Positions 25,613-34,535 of a stretch of DNA of 64,000 bases are shown piece after piece. The first letter of the stretch is position 1. Each line of letters begins with the position of its first letter. A model generated the notes under the pieces. It worked only from the letters and a program-made list of their open reading frames with translations. It was not told where the DNA came from and made no database searches. Source of the stretch: Citrobacter tructae (GTDB taxonomy: Bacteria; Pseudomonadota; Gammaproteobacteria; Enterobacterales; Enterobacteriaceae); the NCBI RefSeq assembly GCF_004684345.1, contig NZ_CP038469.1:3224001-3288000 (forward strand). The letters run 5' to 3'. The position numbers were made by a program, and so were the translations under genes.

Positions 25613-25700
25613 ATACCAACATTGTGGTATTCTTTACAAATCCCTCCTGGACGGAGGGAAATTCACCCAATTTTGGACCTTTGCGGTCCCGTCCGCAAAG
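25613..25700. promoter_or_regulatory. Palindrome and two hairpins in the fdhD-fdoG gap
   Basis: The 194-base divergent region holds ATACCA-N6-TGGTAT (25613-25630). It also holds a hairpin TCCCTCC-TGGAC-GGAGGGA (25641-25659) and a second hairpin CTTTGCGG-N6-CCGCAAAG (25679-25700). Neither hairpin has a U-run, so they are not simple terminators. They may be an operator and leader-RNA structures for fdoG. Confidence 0.5.
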
Positions 25701-25780
25701 AAAAATAACAACCACTTCCCTCGCGAGCGCGATACACCAATGTGAAGGGAACGTGACAATGTCGAAACAAGGAGCGAACC

Positions 25781-28700
25781 ATGCAGGTCAGCAGAAGGCA
25801 GTTCTTTAAGATCTGCGCTGGCGGTATGGCAGGCACCACGGCGGCGGCTCTGGGTTTTGCACCCGGTGTAGCGCTAGCGGAAACACGGCAATATAAACTG
25901 CTGCGTACCCGCGAAACCCGTAACACCTGCACTTACTGTTCCGTTGGCTGTGGACTGTTAATGTACAGTCTCGGTGACGGTGCGAAAAACGCCAAAGCAT
26001 CCATCTTCCATATCGAGGGCGATCCGGACCATCCGGTGAACCGCGGCGCACTGTGCCCGAAAGGGGCTGGTCTGGTGGATTTCATCCACTCCGAAAGCCG
26101 GCTTAAATTCCCGGAATACCGTGCACCAGGTTCCGATAAGTGGCAACAAATTAGCTGGGATGAGGCATTTGACCGCATCGCGAAGCTGATGAAAGAAGAC
26201 CGCGACGCTAACTACGTTGCGCAGAACGCTGAAGGCGTCACCGTTAACCGCTGGCTTTCCACCGGGATGTTGTGTGCTTCCGCATCCAGTAATGAAACCG
26301 GCTATTTAACGCAAAAATTCTCCCGCGCGCTGGGTATGCTCGCGGTCGACAACCAGGCACGCGTCTGACACGGACCAACGGTAGCAAGTCTTGCTCCAAC
26401 ATTTGGTCGCGGTGCGATGACCAACCACTGGGTCGACATCAAAAATGCCAACCTCATTGTGGTGATGGGCGGTAACGCCGCTGAAGCGCACCCGGTCGGG
26501 TTCCGCTGGGCGATGGAAGCCAAAATTCACAACGGCGCGAAGCTGATTGTGATCGATCCTCGCTTTACGCGAACCGCTGCTGTGGCTGATTTCTATGCCC
26601 CAATTCGTTCTGGTACTGACATTGCCTTCCTGTCAGGCGTCTTGCTGTACCTGCTGAACAACGAAAAATTTAACCGCGAATACACCGAGGCCTATACCAA
26701 CGCCAGCCTGATCGTGCGTGAAGATTATGGCTTCGAAGATGGCTTGTTCACCGGCTACGACGCGGACAAACGCAAGTATGATAAAACCAGCTGGAACTAC
26801 GAGCTGGATGAAAAAGGCTTCGCCAAACGCGATGTCACACTGCAACATCCGCGCTGTGTCTGGAACCTGCTGAAAACGCACGTTTCCCGCTACACGCCGG
26901 ACGTCGTCGAAAACATCTGCGGTACGCCGAAAGCTGACTTCCTGAAAGTCTGCGAATACATTGCTGAAACCAGCGTGAAAGATAAAACTGCGTCGTTCCT
27001 GTACGCGCTGGGCTGGACACAACACTCCGTGGGCGCGCAAAACATCCGCACCATGGCGATGATCCAGTTGCTGCTCGGCAATATGGGGATGGCTGGCGGC
27101 GGCGTTAACGCCCTGCGTGGTCACTCCAATATTCAGGGGCTGACTGACTTAGGCCTGCTGTCACAGAGCCTGCCTGGCTACATGACGCTGCCAAACGAAA
27201 AACAAACCGACCTGCAAACTTACCTTGCCGCCAACACACCAAAACCGTTGCTGGAAGGTCAGGTGAACTACTGGGGCAACTACCCGAAATTCTTCGTCTC
27301 GATGATGAAAGCCTTCTTTGGCGATAAAGCAACAGCGGAAAACAGCTGGGGCTTCGACTGGCTGCCGAAGTGGGACAAAGGGTATGACGTTCTGCAGTAC
27401 TTCGAGATGATGAACCAGGGCAAAGTAAATGGCTACATCTGCCAGGGCTTCAACCCGGTTGCCTCATTCCCGAACAAAAACAAGGTTGTGGCTTCACTGT
27501 CAAAACTGAAATTCCTGGTAACTATCGATCCGCTCAACACCGAAACATCCACCTTCTGGCAAAACCACGGTGAGTCGAACGATGTTGATCCATCGAAAAT
27601 CCAGACTGAAGTTTTCCGCCTGCCGTCTACCTGCTTTGCGGAAGAAAACGGTTCTATCGTTAACTCTGGTCGCTGGCTGCAATGGCACTGGAAAGGTGCG
27701 GATGCCCCAGGGATTGCCGCCACTGACGGTGAAATCCTCGCCGGTATCTTCCTGCGTCTGCGTAAAATGTACGCCGAACAGGGCGGTGCAAACCCGGAAC
27801 AGGTGCTGAGTATGACCTGGAACTACTCCACGCCGCACGAACCGGCTTCGGAAGAAGTGGCGATGGAGAGTAACGGTAAAGCACTGGCCGACATTACCGA
27901 CCCGGCTACCGGCGCGGTTATCGTCAAGAAAGGCCAACAGCTTAGCTCGTTTGCCCAGTTGCGCGACGACGGTACAACCTCCAGCGGTTGCTGGATTTTC
28001 GCCGGGAGCTGGACGCCGGAAGGCAACCAGATGGCGCGTCGCGATAACGCAGACCCGTCGGGCCTTGGCAATACGCTGGGCTGGGCCTGGGCATGGCCGC
28101 TCAACCGTCGCATTCTGTATAACCGTGCCTCCGCTGACCCACAGGGGAATCCGTGGGATCCAAAACGTCAAATCCTGAAATGGGATGGGACGAAATGGAG
28201 CGGGATGGATATTCCGGACTACAGCGCCGCCGCACCTGGCAGTAATGTCGGACCGTTTATCATGCAGCCCGAAGGTATGGGGCGTCTGTTTGCTATCGAT
28301 AAGATGGCAGAAGGTCCATTCCCGGAACACTACGAGCCGTTTGAAACGCCACTGGGGACTAACCCGCTGCACCCGAACGTTATCTCTAACCCTGCCGCCC
28401 GTATCTTTAAAGGCGACGAAGAAGCACTGGGTAAAGCGGATAAGTTCCCGTACGTCGGGACGACCTACCGTCTGACCGAGCACTTCCACTACTGGACCAA
28501 GCATGCGCTACTGAACGCCATCGCCCAGCCTGAACAGTTTGTGGAAATTGGCGAGAAGCTGGCGAATAAGCTCGGCATCTCCCACGGCGATACCGTTAAA
28601 GTCTCTTCTAACCGCGGCTATATCAAAGCCAAAGCGGTGGTGACCAAGCGCATTCGCACGCTGAAGGCTAACGGTCAGGATATCGACACCATCGGCATTC

Positions 28701-28831
28701 CGATTCACTGGGGCTACGAAGGTGTGGCGAAAAAAGGCTTTATCGCTAACACGTTAACGCCATTCGTCGGCGATGCAAACACGCAGACGCCGGAATTTAA
28801 GTCCTTCCTCGTGAACGTGGAAAAGGTGTAA
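25781..28831 (+). CDS. fdoG: Formate dehydrogenase-O alpha subunit, selenoprotein
   Basis: FdoG is the periplasmic catalytic subunit of formate dehydrogenase-O, oxidising formate to CO2 with a Mo-bisMGD cofactor, a 4Fe-4S cluster and selenocysteine. The frame reads 1016 codons if the TGA at 26366-26368 is decoded as Sec (residue 196, context RV-U-HGPT); it is not a nonsense mutation. The N terminus is a Tat signal (SRRQFFKICAGG). The cluster Cys motif CTYCSVGCGLLMYS is near 50 and MGGNAAEAHPVGF near 230. Length equals that of E. coli FdoG. ATG 25781 follows AAGGAGCGAACC. It heads fdoGHI-fdhE. Confidence 0.97.
26366..26410 (+). promoter_or_regulatory. UGA(Sec) codon and SECIS hairpin in fdoG
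   Basis: The TGA is followed after about 15 bases by GGTAGCAAGTCTTGCTCC, which folds as a short stem with a small GU-containing loop. This is the position and shape of a bacterial SECIS element bound by SelB. Confidence 0.8.
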
Positions 28832-28843
28832 CGGAGACGACCT

Positions 28844-29746
28844 ATGGCTTATCAATCGCAAGACATTATTCGTCGTTCCGCCACTAACGGTTTCACCCCC
28901 GCGCCTCAGGCGCGGGATCACCAGGAAGAAGTGGCAAAGCTTATCGACGTCACTACCTGTATCGGCTGTAAGGCTTGTCAGGTAGCGTGCTCGGAATGGA
29001 ACGACATCCGTGATGAAGTGGGTAACAACGTTGGGGTGTACGACAACCCGGCCGATTTGACCGCCAAGTCCTGGACGGTGATGCGCTTCTCAGAAGTGGA
29101 GCAAGACGACAAACTGGAGTGGCTGATCCGTAAGGATGGCTGCATGCACTGTGCCGATCCGGGCTGCCTGAAGGCGTGTCCGGCGGAAGGAGCAATCATT
29201 CAGTATGCCAACGGCATCGTCGACTTCCAGTCTGAGCAGTGTATTGGCTGCGGCTACTGCATTGCAGGCTGCCCGTTCGACGTGCCACGCCTTAACCCGG
29301 AAGACAACCGCGTCTACAAATGTACGCTGTGCGTTGACCGTGTGGTGGTAGGACAAGAGCCGGCCTGCGTGAAAACGTGTCCAACCGGCGCGATTCATTT
29401 CGGCACCAAAGAGTCGATGAAAACGCTGGCAGGCGAGCGCGTGGCGGAGCTGAAAACCCGTGGTTACGATAATGCGGGTCTGTACGATCCGATAGGTGTT
29501 GGTGGTACGCACGTGATGTACGTATTGCATCATGCCGACAAGCCGAATCTGTATCACGGCCTGCCGGAAAACCCGGAAATCAGCGCCACCGTGAAGTTCT
29601 GGAAAGGCATCTGGAAACCTCTCGCAGCGGTCGGCTTTGCAGCGACATTTGCGGCCAGTATCTTCCACTACGTCGGCGTAGGCCCGAACCGTGCGGAAGA
29701 GGAAGAAGACAATCTGCATGAAAAAGACGATGAGGTGCGCAAATGA
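28844..29746 (+). CDS. fdoH: Formate dehydrogenase-O iron-sulfur (beta) subunit
   Basis: FdoH carries electrons from FdoG to the cytochrome b subunit through four 4Fe-4S clusters. The 300-residue protein shows the cysteine sets CIGCKACQVACSEW (near 39-52), CMHCADPGCLKACP (near 102-115), CIGCGYCIAGCPFDVP (near 135-150) and CTLCVDRVVVGQEPACVKTCP (near 162-182). A single membrane helix near 258-280 (PLAAVGFAATFAASIFHYVG) anchors it, with a charged cytoplasmic tail. It starts 12 bases after fdoG and overlaps fdoI by four bases. Confidence 0.97.
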   Translation: MAYQSQDIIRRSATNGFTPAPQARDHQEEVAKLIDVTTCIGCKACQVACSEWNDIRDEVGNNVGVYDNPADLTAKSWTVMRFSEVEQDDKLEWLIRKDGCMHCADPGCLKACPAEGAIIQYANGIVDFQSEQCIGCGYCIAGCPFDVPRLNPEDNRVYKCTLCVDRVVVGQEPACVKTCPTGAIHFGTKESMKTLAGERVAELKTRGYDNAGLYDPIGVGGTHVMYVLHHADKPNLYHGLPENPEISATVKFWKGIWKPLAAVGFAATFAASIFHYVGVGPNRAEEEEDNLHEKDDEVRK

Positions 29747-30378
29747 AACGACGTGACACCATCGTGCGCTACACGGCGCCGGAACGCATCAACCACTGGG
29801 TCACCGCCTTCTGCTTCATGTTAGCGGCAATAAGTGGGCTGGGCTTTTTCTTCCCATCCTTCAACTGGCTGATGCAGATAATGGGCACCCCACAACTGGC
29901 GCGAATTCTGCATCCGTTTGTCGGCGTGATCATGTTTGCCTCGTTTATCATCATGTTTTTCCGTTACTGGCACCACAATCTAATCAATCGGGATGATATC
30001 TTTTGGGCGAAGAATATTCGTAAGATCGTCGTCAACGAGGAAGTAGGTGACACGGGACGTTATAACTTCGGCCAGAAATGCGTATTCTGGGCGGCGATTA
30101 TCTTCCTGGTCCTGTTGCTGGTGAGTGGAGTGATCATCTGGCGTCCGTATTTTGCGCCTGCTTTCTCAATCCCGGTGATCCGATTCGCGTTAATGCTGCA
30201 TTCATTTGCCGCAGTAGCGTTAATTGTGGTTATCATGGTGCACATTTACGCCGCCCTTTGGGTGAAAGGCACCATTACCGCGATGGTGGAAGGATGGGTC
30301 ACCAGTGCATGGGCGAAGAAACATCACCCGCGCTGGTACCGTGAAGTCCGCCAGAAACAGGAAAAGTCATCTGAATGA
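29743..30378 (+). CDS. fdoI: Formate dehydrogenase-O cytochrome b556 (gamma) subunit
   Basis: FdoI is the four-helix diheme cytochrome b that passes electrons from the iron-sulfur subunit to the quinone pool. The 211-residue protein has membrane segments near 18-38, 52-72, 112-135 and 152-172. Heme-ligand candidates are His in RINHWVTAFCF and RILHPFVGVIMF and in the last helices (LMLHSFAAVALIVVIMVHIYA). Its start overlaps the fdoH stop (ATGA) and its end overlaps fdhE, so all four genes are coupled. Confidence 0.96.
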   Translation: MKRRDTIVRYTAPERINHWVTAFCFMLAAISGLGFFFPSFNWLMQIMGTPQLARILHPFVGVIMFASFIIMFFRYWHHNLINRDDIFWAKNIRKIVVNEEVGDTGRYNFGQKCVFWAAIIFLVLLLVSGVIIWRPYFAPAFSIPVIRFALMLHSFAAVALIVVIMVHIYAALWVKGTITAMVEGWVTSAWAKKHHPRWYREVRQKQEKSSE

Positions 30379-31304
30379 GTATTCGCATAATCCCGCAAGA
30401 TGAGCTGGGTTCGAGCGAGAAACGCACGGCGGAGTACATTCCGCCGTTATTGTTCCCCAGACTCAAGAACCTCTACAACCGTCGCGCCGATCGTCTGCGC
30501 GAGCTGGCCGAGAACAATCCGCTGGGTGATTACCTGCGCTTCGCGGCGCTGATTGCCCACGCGCAGGAAGTGGTGCTGTACGACCATCCGTTACAGATGG
30601 ATCTTACTGCGCGTATCAAAGAAGCGAACGATCAGGGCAAGCCGCCGCTGGATATCCAGGTTCTGCCACGCGATAAGCACTGGCAAAAACTGCTGCAGTC
30701 GTTAATTGCTGAGCTGAAGCCAGAAATGAGCGGTCCCGCGTTAGCGGTGATCGAGAATCTGGAAAAAGCCTCAGAGCAAGAACTGGAACTAATGGCCAGC
30801 GCACTGTTTGCTTCTGATTTTGCGTCAGTTAGCAGTGATAAAGCACCATTTATCTGGGCCGCGCTGTCGCTCTACTGGGCCCAGATGGCAACCCTGATCC
30901 CCGGTAAAGCCCGTGCTGAATACGGTGAGCAGCGCCAGTTCTGTCCGGTGTGCGGTTCAATGCCGGTTTCCAGTATGGTACAAATTGGTACCACTCAGGG
31001 GCTGCGCTATCTGCACTGCAACCTGTGCGAAACAGAGTGGCACGTGGTGCGCGTGAAGTGCAGCAACTGCGAGCAAAGCCGTGATTTGAACTACTGGTCA
31101 CTGGATAACGAACAGTCAGCGATTAAAGCTGAAAGCTGCGGCGACTGCGGGACTTACCTGAAGATTTTATATCAGGAAAAAGATCCAAAAGTAGAAGCTG
31201 TTGCCGACGACCTCGCCTCACTGATGCTGGACGCGCACATGGAGCAAGAGGGCTTTGCCCGCAGCTCCATCAACCCGTTCCTGTTCCCGGGTGAAGGGGA
31301 GTAA
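30375..31304 (+). CDS. fdhE: Formate dehydrogenase accessory protein FdhE
   Basis: FdhE is a cytoplasmic iron-binding protein needed for maturation of respiratory formate dehydrogenases before Tat export. The 309-residue product has the rubredoxin-like cysteine pairs CPVCGSMP near 193, CNLCETEW near 220, CSNCEQSRDL near 235 and CGDCGTYL near 258. Length equals that in E. coli. The start codon lies in the fdoI stop (four-base overlap). A short GC hairpin follows the stop, probably ending the operon. Confidence 0.96.
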   Translation: MSIRIIPQDELGSSEKRTAEYIPPLLFPRLKNLYNRRADRLRELAENNPLGDYLRFAALIAHAQEVVLYDHPLQMDLTARIKEANDQGKPPLDIQVLPRDKHWQKLLQSLIAELKPEMSGPALAVIENLEKASEQELELMASALFASDFASVSSDKAPFIWAALSLYWAQMATLIPGKARAEYGEQRQFCPVCGSMPVSSMVQIGTTQGLRYLHCNLCETEWHVVRVKCSNCEQSRDLNYWSLDNEQSAIKAESCGDCGTYLKILYQEKDPKVEAVADDLASLMLDAHMEQEGFARSSINPFLFPGEGE

Positions 31305-31317
31305 GTCTTTTGTTGTA

Positions 31318-31339
31318 TCGGGCGGCGAAAGTCGCCCGG
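31318..31339. repeat. REP-like hairpin after fdhE
   Basis: CGGGCGGCGAAAGTCGCCCG is a stable inverted repeat immediately before the convergent VapC-like gene; there is no long U-run. It may protect or terminate the fdo message. Confidence 0.55.
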
Positions 31340-31340
31340 G

Positions 31341-31715
31341 TTACAATTCGTATGGCGTCACCACGCCCGGTATTCCGGCAAAGTCCTTTGTATTACGCGT
31401 GACCAGTTCAAGGCGATGAACTTGCGCTGTCGCCAGAATAATGGCATCCGGAAGTTTCATCCCATACTCCTGGCGCAGAGCAACACTTCGCTGGGCAATT
31501 TCCTGCGATACACCAATAACGTTAAACGCGCTCATCGCAACGCGCGTGCGGTGCTCCTGATTATATTTTTTGGCACCCACCATCACTTCCATCCAGGTAA
31601 TAAGGCTAATCGCATTCTGCGGTGGCCATGCTTCTAACGCTTGTTTTGCTTCGCGCCGCCCACTGAATAAGTCGATTAAAATATTGGTGTCAAAAAGTGC
31701 CGACCCATTAGCCAT
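31341..31715 (-). CDS. vapC: VapC-type PIN-domain toxin
   Basis: A 124-residue PIN-domain protein. The acidic active-site residues of VapC nucleases are all visible: Asp in LFDTNILIDLF (near 8), Glu in TWMEVMVGAKK (near 42), Asp in LPDAIILATAQ (near 90) and Asp in TRNTKDFAGIPGV (near 111). VapC toxins cleave tRNA or rRNA and are held in check by a partner. The ATG at 31715 shares one base with the stop of the upstream RHH gene; an upstream GTG at 31721 is less likely. The pair occupies the place where, as I recall, E. coli has yiiE/yiiF. It looks intact. Confidence 0.85.
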   Translation of the reverse strand: MANGSALFDTNILIDLFSGRREAKQALEAWPPQNAISLITWMEVMVGAKKYNQEHRTRVAMSAFNVIGVSQEIAQRSVALRQEYGMKLPDAIILATAQVHRLELVTRNTKDFAGIPGVVTPYEL

Positions 31716-31933
31716 TACCACTCCTCACGCAGTTTGCGCTGGTATTCCACACCGTCTTCTTCACAGCCCTGCCACAAGCCAAGTGCATTGGAAATAGTCG
31801 TATTTGACTGTCTTTCCAGATACTGCTCAACAGCCTCTCGCAACAACTCCGCACGGGGAAGGTTGCGTTGCACTTTGAGATCGTCCAGTCGTTTAATCAT
31901 TTCATCTGATAAATCGAGTAAAATTCTGCCCAT
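31715..31933 (-). CDS. vapB: Ribbon-helix-helix (CopG-type) antitoxin of the VapBC pair
   Basis: A small protein, 72 residues from ATG 31933 (MGRILLDLSDEMIKRLDDLK). The ribbon-helix-helix domain fills residues 2-42, ending in AELLREAVEQYLERQ. The C-terminal part (GLWQGCEEDGVEYQRKLREEW) has the WxG and acidic features of toxin-contacting tails. RHH antitoxins bind their own promoter; an A/T-rich near-palindrome (GATATACTAGAGATATATAT) lies just upstream. Possible starts at 31951, 31948 and 31981 exist and none has a good ribosome site, so the N terminus is uncertain. Confidence 0.8.
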   Translation of the reverse strand: MGRILLDLSDEMIKRLDDLKVQRNLPRAELLREAVEQYLERQSNTTISNALGLWQGCEEDGVEYQRKLREEW

Positions 31934-32157
31934 ATCCAGCCCAATCATCATACTTATATATATCTCTAGTATATCACTCAAGATTAAAATACGAGCAATT
32001 TACACCCGGTTAATTTTAAAGAGAAGAGCTCTGCAGGTGGTAAATGTACTTTTGCGAGCCACTTTCCAGAATCACTGACCAGGCAAACATCCCCATTTTC
32101 TTTTGCCAATATCCAGGTTATAAACCTGTATATCCATACAGATAAAGGAAGTTAAAA

Positions 32158-33072
32158 ATGCCACTAGAAAACGGAATTTCACAGTTAGTTGACGAATTTA
32201 TCGCGGCAGGGCGTCCCTCTTCGCGAGAGCAAAATATTGATGACCGGAGAACAGGCTATATTGCCAGTACGGTGCTCGCCGGTGAGAAAGAGATGCGAGT
32301 CAAATCAGAAGACATTGTGCTGGAAGGTATGATATTTCGTGTGATATCACCGCTAAACGCGACACGATCTCTACCTTGCGTTATTTATTACCATGGCGGC
32401 TGCTTTGTCAGCGGCGGATTTGCGACACATGATAATCAGCTAAGACAGCTCGCTTTTTACAGCGGCTGCCGGGTGATTGCCATGCAGTACCGCCTTGCAC
32501 CTGAGCATACCTTCCCGGCAGCGCACGATGATGCTGAAAGCGGGGCAAATATCATCTGGAAATATGCAGAAGAACTGGGCGTAGACCGAGAGAACATCTC
32601 GCTTGCTGGCGACAGCGCTGGCGGACACGTGGCACTGGTCACTGCGCTACGTCTGAAAGCCACAAATCAATGGCAGCCTGCGCGACTCATGCTGATCTAC
32701 CCTATGCTCGATGCCACCTCCAGCTTTGCCAGCTACATCACCAATGGGCAGGATTACATTATCACCCGCGACACGCTGCTTTCCGGCTACGAGATGTATA
32801 TGCCACAGACTAACCTACAGCACGCAGAAGCCAGCCCGCTGTGGCGGGACGATTTCACCGGTTTGCCACCCACACACATCATTACTGCCGAATATGACCC
32901 GCTACGCGATGAGGGTGAAGCGCTGTACCAAAGGCTCCTGGAGCAAAGTGTGGAGTGCACTTGCCAGCGCTATCTCGGCGTCATCCACGGCTTTTTCCAG
33001 CTGGGAGGTATTAGCCAGACAGCGCGAAGTGCCATGCGGGATATTGCCTGGCGTGTTGCAACACGCGAATAA
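32158..33072 (+). CDS. HSL-family alpha/beta hydrolase (esterase)
   Basis: A 304-residue hydrolase of the hormone-sensitive-lipase family. It has an oxyanion-hole motif YYHGGCFVSGG near residue 77 (HGGC in place of the usual HGGG), the nucleophile in SLAGDSAGGHVALV near 158, the acid in ITAEYDPLRDEGEAL near 245, and His in VIHGFFQLG near 275. A catalytic triad is therefore complete. It probably splits short-chain acyl esters in the cytoplasm. The upstream 224 bases to the VapB gene are A/T-rich with no other gene. TAAAGGAAGTTAAAA precedes the ATG. Not present here in K-12. Confidence 0.85.
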   Translation: MPLENGISQLVDEFIAAGRPSSREQNIDDRRTGYIASTVLAGEKEMRVKSEDIVLEGMIFRVISPLNATRSLPCVIYYHGGCFVSGGFATHDNQLRQLAFYSGCRVIAMQYRLAPEHTFPAAHDDAESGANIIWKYAEELGVDRENISLAGDSAGGHVALVTALRLKATNQWQPARLMLIYPMLDATSSFASYITNGQDYIITRDTLLSGYEMYMPQTNLQHAEASPLWRDDFTGLPPTHIITAEYDPLRDEGEALYQRLLEQSVECTCQRYLGVIHGFFQLGGISQTARSAMRDIAWRVATRE

Positions 33073-33111
33073 AACGCGGACAAGGTAGAATAAAGAGCAG
33101 AGATCTCCCCC

Positions 33112-34101
33112 CTACTCTTCTTCATTCCCGCCTTCTTCATAGGCGCCAAATGGCTTCGCGGGTAGCACAATGTACGTGCCTTCAAACACTACACCCGCCT
33201 TGTCATCGCCAAAAAGCTCAACCTGCATCTGAACTCGCGCCTTACGGCCTCGAGCCAGACGATCGAGATCGCCGCTCAGCGAACCAAGATCGGCAATGGC
33301 CGTCGGCTTCCCGGTGATCGCCCTACTGTATCGGATATGCGCGTCAGCGAGGATAATCGTCCCACCCAGATGGCGTTCACGCAGCATCAACCAGATAAGC
33401 CCCCAACCGGTTAACGTTGCCAGAGAAAACAGGCTCCCGGCGAACAGAGTATGGTGCGGGTTCTGATTTCCTGTCTCAGGCATCGTCGTAATAAATTTTT
33501 GCCCGGTATATTGCTGAATACGTACGCCCATTTTCTCGCTCAGCGGAATATGTTCGTACCAGGCTTGTTGGAGCTGTCCACACCAGTCTCCGCGATGAAG
33601 AATATCATCCAGTGTGGCGATGGGTTTGATCATCAAAAAGTGGCGCACTGGTGTGGTTTGCGGCGTGGTGATTTCTCCCTGACTCACAAATCCCAATTTG
33701 GCAAAAAATTCAACCGCATCTTCACGGGCGCTACAGGTCACACGCTTTACCCCTTCCTGACGCGCCACGGATTCAAGGGTCATCGCCATCAGCGTTCCCA
33801 GTCCTTTCTCCTGAACCGACGGGTCAACGGCCATAAAACGTATAGAAGCTTCGTTATCCGCATTGATGTAAAGACGCCCCACAGCGACCAGATTGCCCTC
33901 TTCATCCACCACCATCTGGTGATGTGCCATGGCATCCCAGGCATCCCGCTCAGATCCTTTTGGCTGATGCAATGGCTTACGCAGCATCTCCCAGCGAAAC
34001 TGGTAGTAGCGCTCCAATTCCTCTTCTGTTTGCGGTACTCGAAGGTGATACATAGTTGTATTCTCTCTTGTTACCCGCGACCACGCCGGAAGCTGGTTCA
34101 T
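33112..34101 (-). CDS. fabY: YiiD/FabY: GNAT domain fused to hotdog thioesterase-like domain
   Basis: A 329-residue two-domain protein matching E. coli YiiD over its length. The GNAT domain (about 15-160) has the acetyl-CoA loop VDPSVQEKGLGTLMAMTLE near 95-113. The C-terminal hotdog domain (about 180-325) contains NQNPHHTLFAGSLFSLATL and ADAHIRYSRAITGKP. YiiD, also called FabY or MadA, supports initiation of fatty acid synthesis, as I recall by malonyl-ACP decarboxylation. It overlaps dtd by four bases (ATGA) and is the last gene of the yihX-yihY-dtd-fabY run. Confidence 0.93.
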   Translation of the reverse strand: MNQLPAWSRVTRENTTMYHLRVPQTEEELERYYQFRWEMLRKPLHQPKGSERDAWDAMAHHQMVVDEEGNLVAVGRLYINADNEASIRFMAVDPSVQEKGLGTLMAMTLESVARQEGVKRVTCSAREDAVEFFAKLGFVSQGEITTPQTTPVRHFLMIKPIATLDDILHRGDWCGQLQQAWYEHIPLSEKMGVRIQQYTGQKFITTMPETGNQNPHHTLFAGSLFSLATLTGWGLIWLMLRERHLGGTIILADAHIRYSRAITGKPTAIADLGSLSGDLDRLARGRKARVQMQVELFGDDKAGVVFEGTYIVLPAKPFGAYEEGGNEEE

Positions 34102-34535
34102 ACCTGTAACCAGAACGTCACGGGGCCATCATTAACCAGTGATACCTGCATATCTGCAGCGAATCGTCCGGTTTGCGTATTCATCTCCTGTTGGCGACAA
34201 CGCTCAACAAAGTATTCATATAGCGCTTCTGCACGATCGGGCGAAGCGCCCTTTGAGAAGCCCGGGCGCATGCCGCGTTCGGTATCTGCCGCCAGCGTAA
34301 ACTGCGACACCACCAGCACGCTGCCGCCTGACTGCTGCACATTCAGGTTCATTTTGCCTTCGGCATCGCTGAAAATTCGATAGCCGAGCACGCGTTCGCA
34401 CAAGCGGTTCGCTTTTTGTTCGTCATCATCCCTTTCGACACCTAATAAGACTAAAAGTCCTGGGCCAATTTCACCCGTCACCTCGCCCTCCACGGTGACG
34501 CTGGCACGGGTTACGCGCTGAATCAATGCAATCAT
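34098..34535 (-). CDS. dtd: D-aminoacyl-tRNA deacylase
   Basis: DTD hydrolyses D-aminoacyl-tRNA (e.g. D-Tyr-tRNA) and mischarged Gly-tRNA(Ala), keeping D-residues out of proteins. The 145-residue product has the two active-site motifs of the family, VVSQFTLAAD near residues 77-86 and NDGPVTFWLQV at the C terminus. Length and sequence match E. coli. It overlaps yihY upstream and fabY downstream by four bases each, showing tight coupling. Confidence 0.97.
   Translation of the reverse strand: MIALIQRVTRASVTVEGEVTGEIGPGLLVLLGVERDDDEQKANRLCERVLGYRIFSDAEGKMNLNVQQSGGSVLVVSQFTLAADTERGMRPGFSKGASPDRAEALYEYFVERCRQQEMNTQTGRFAADMQVSLVNDGPVTFWLQV

Noticed and set aside
25679..25700. Hairpin before fdoG as a terminator
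   Set aside because: The stem is perfect, but no U-run follows on either strand.
25781..26368. fdoG as a pseudogene broken by a stop codon
   Set aside because: The TGA falls exactly at Sec196 of FdoG with the expected context and hairpin, so it is a selenocysteine codon.
27500..28504. 334-codon minus-strand frame inside fdoG
   Set aside because: Antisense shadow produced by the codon bias of fdoG.
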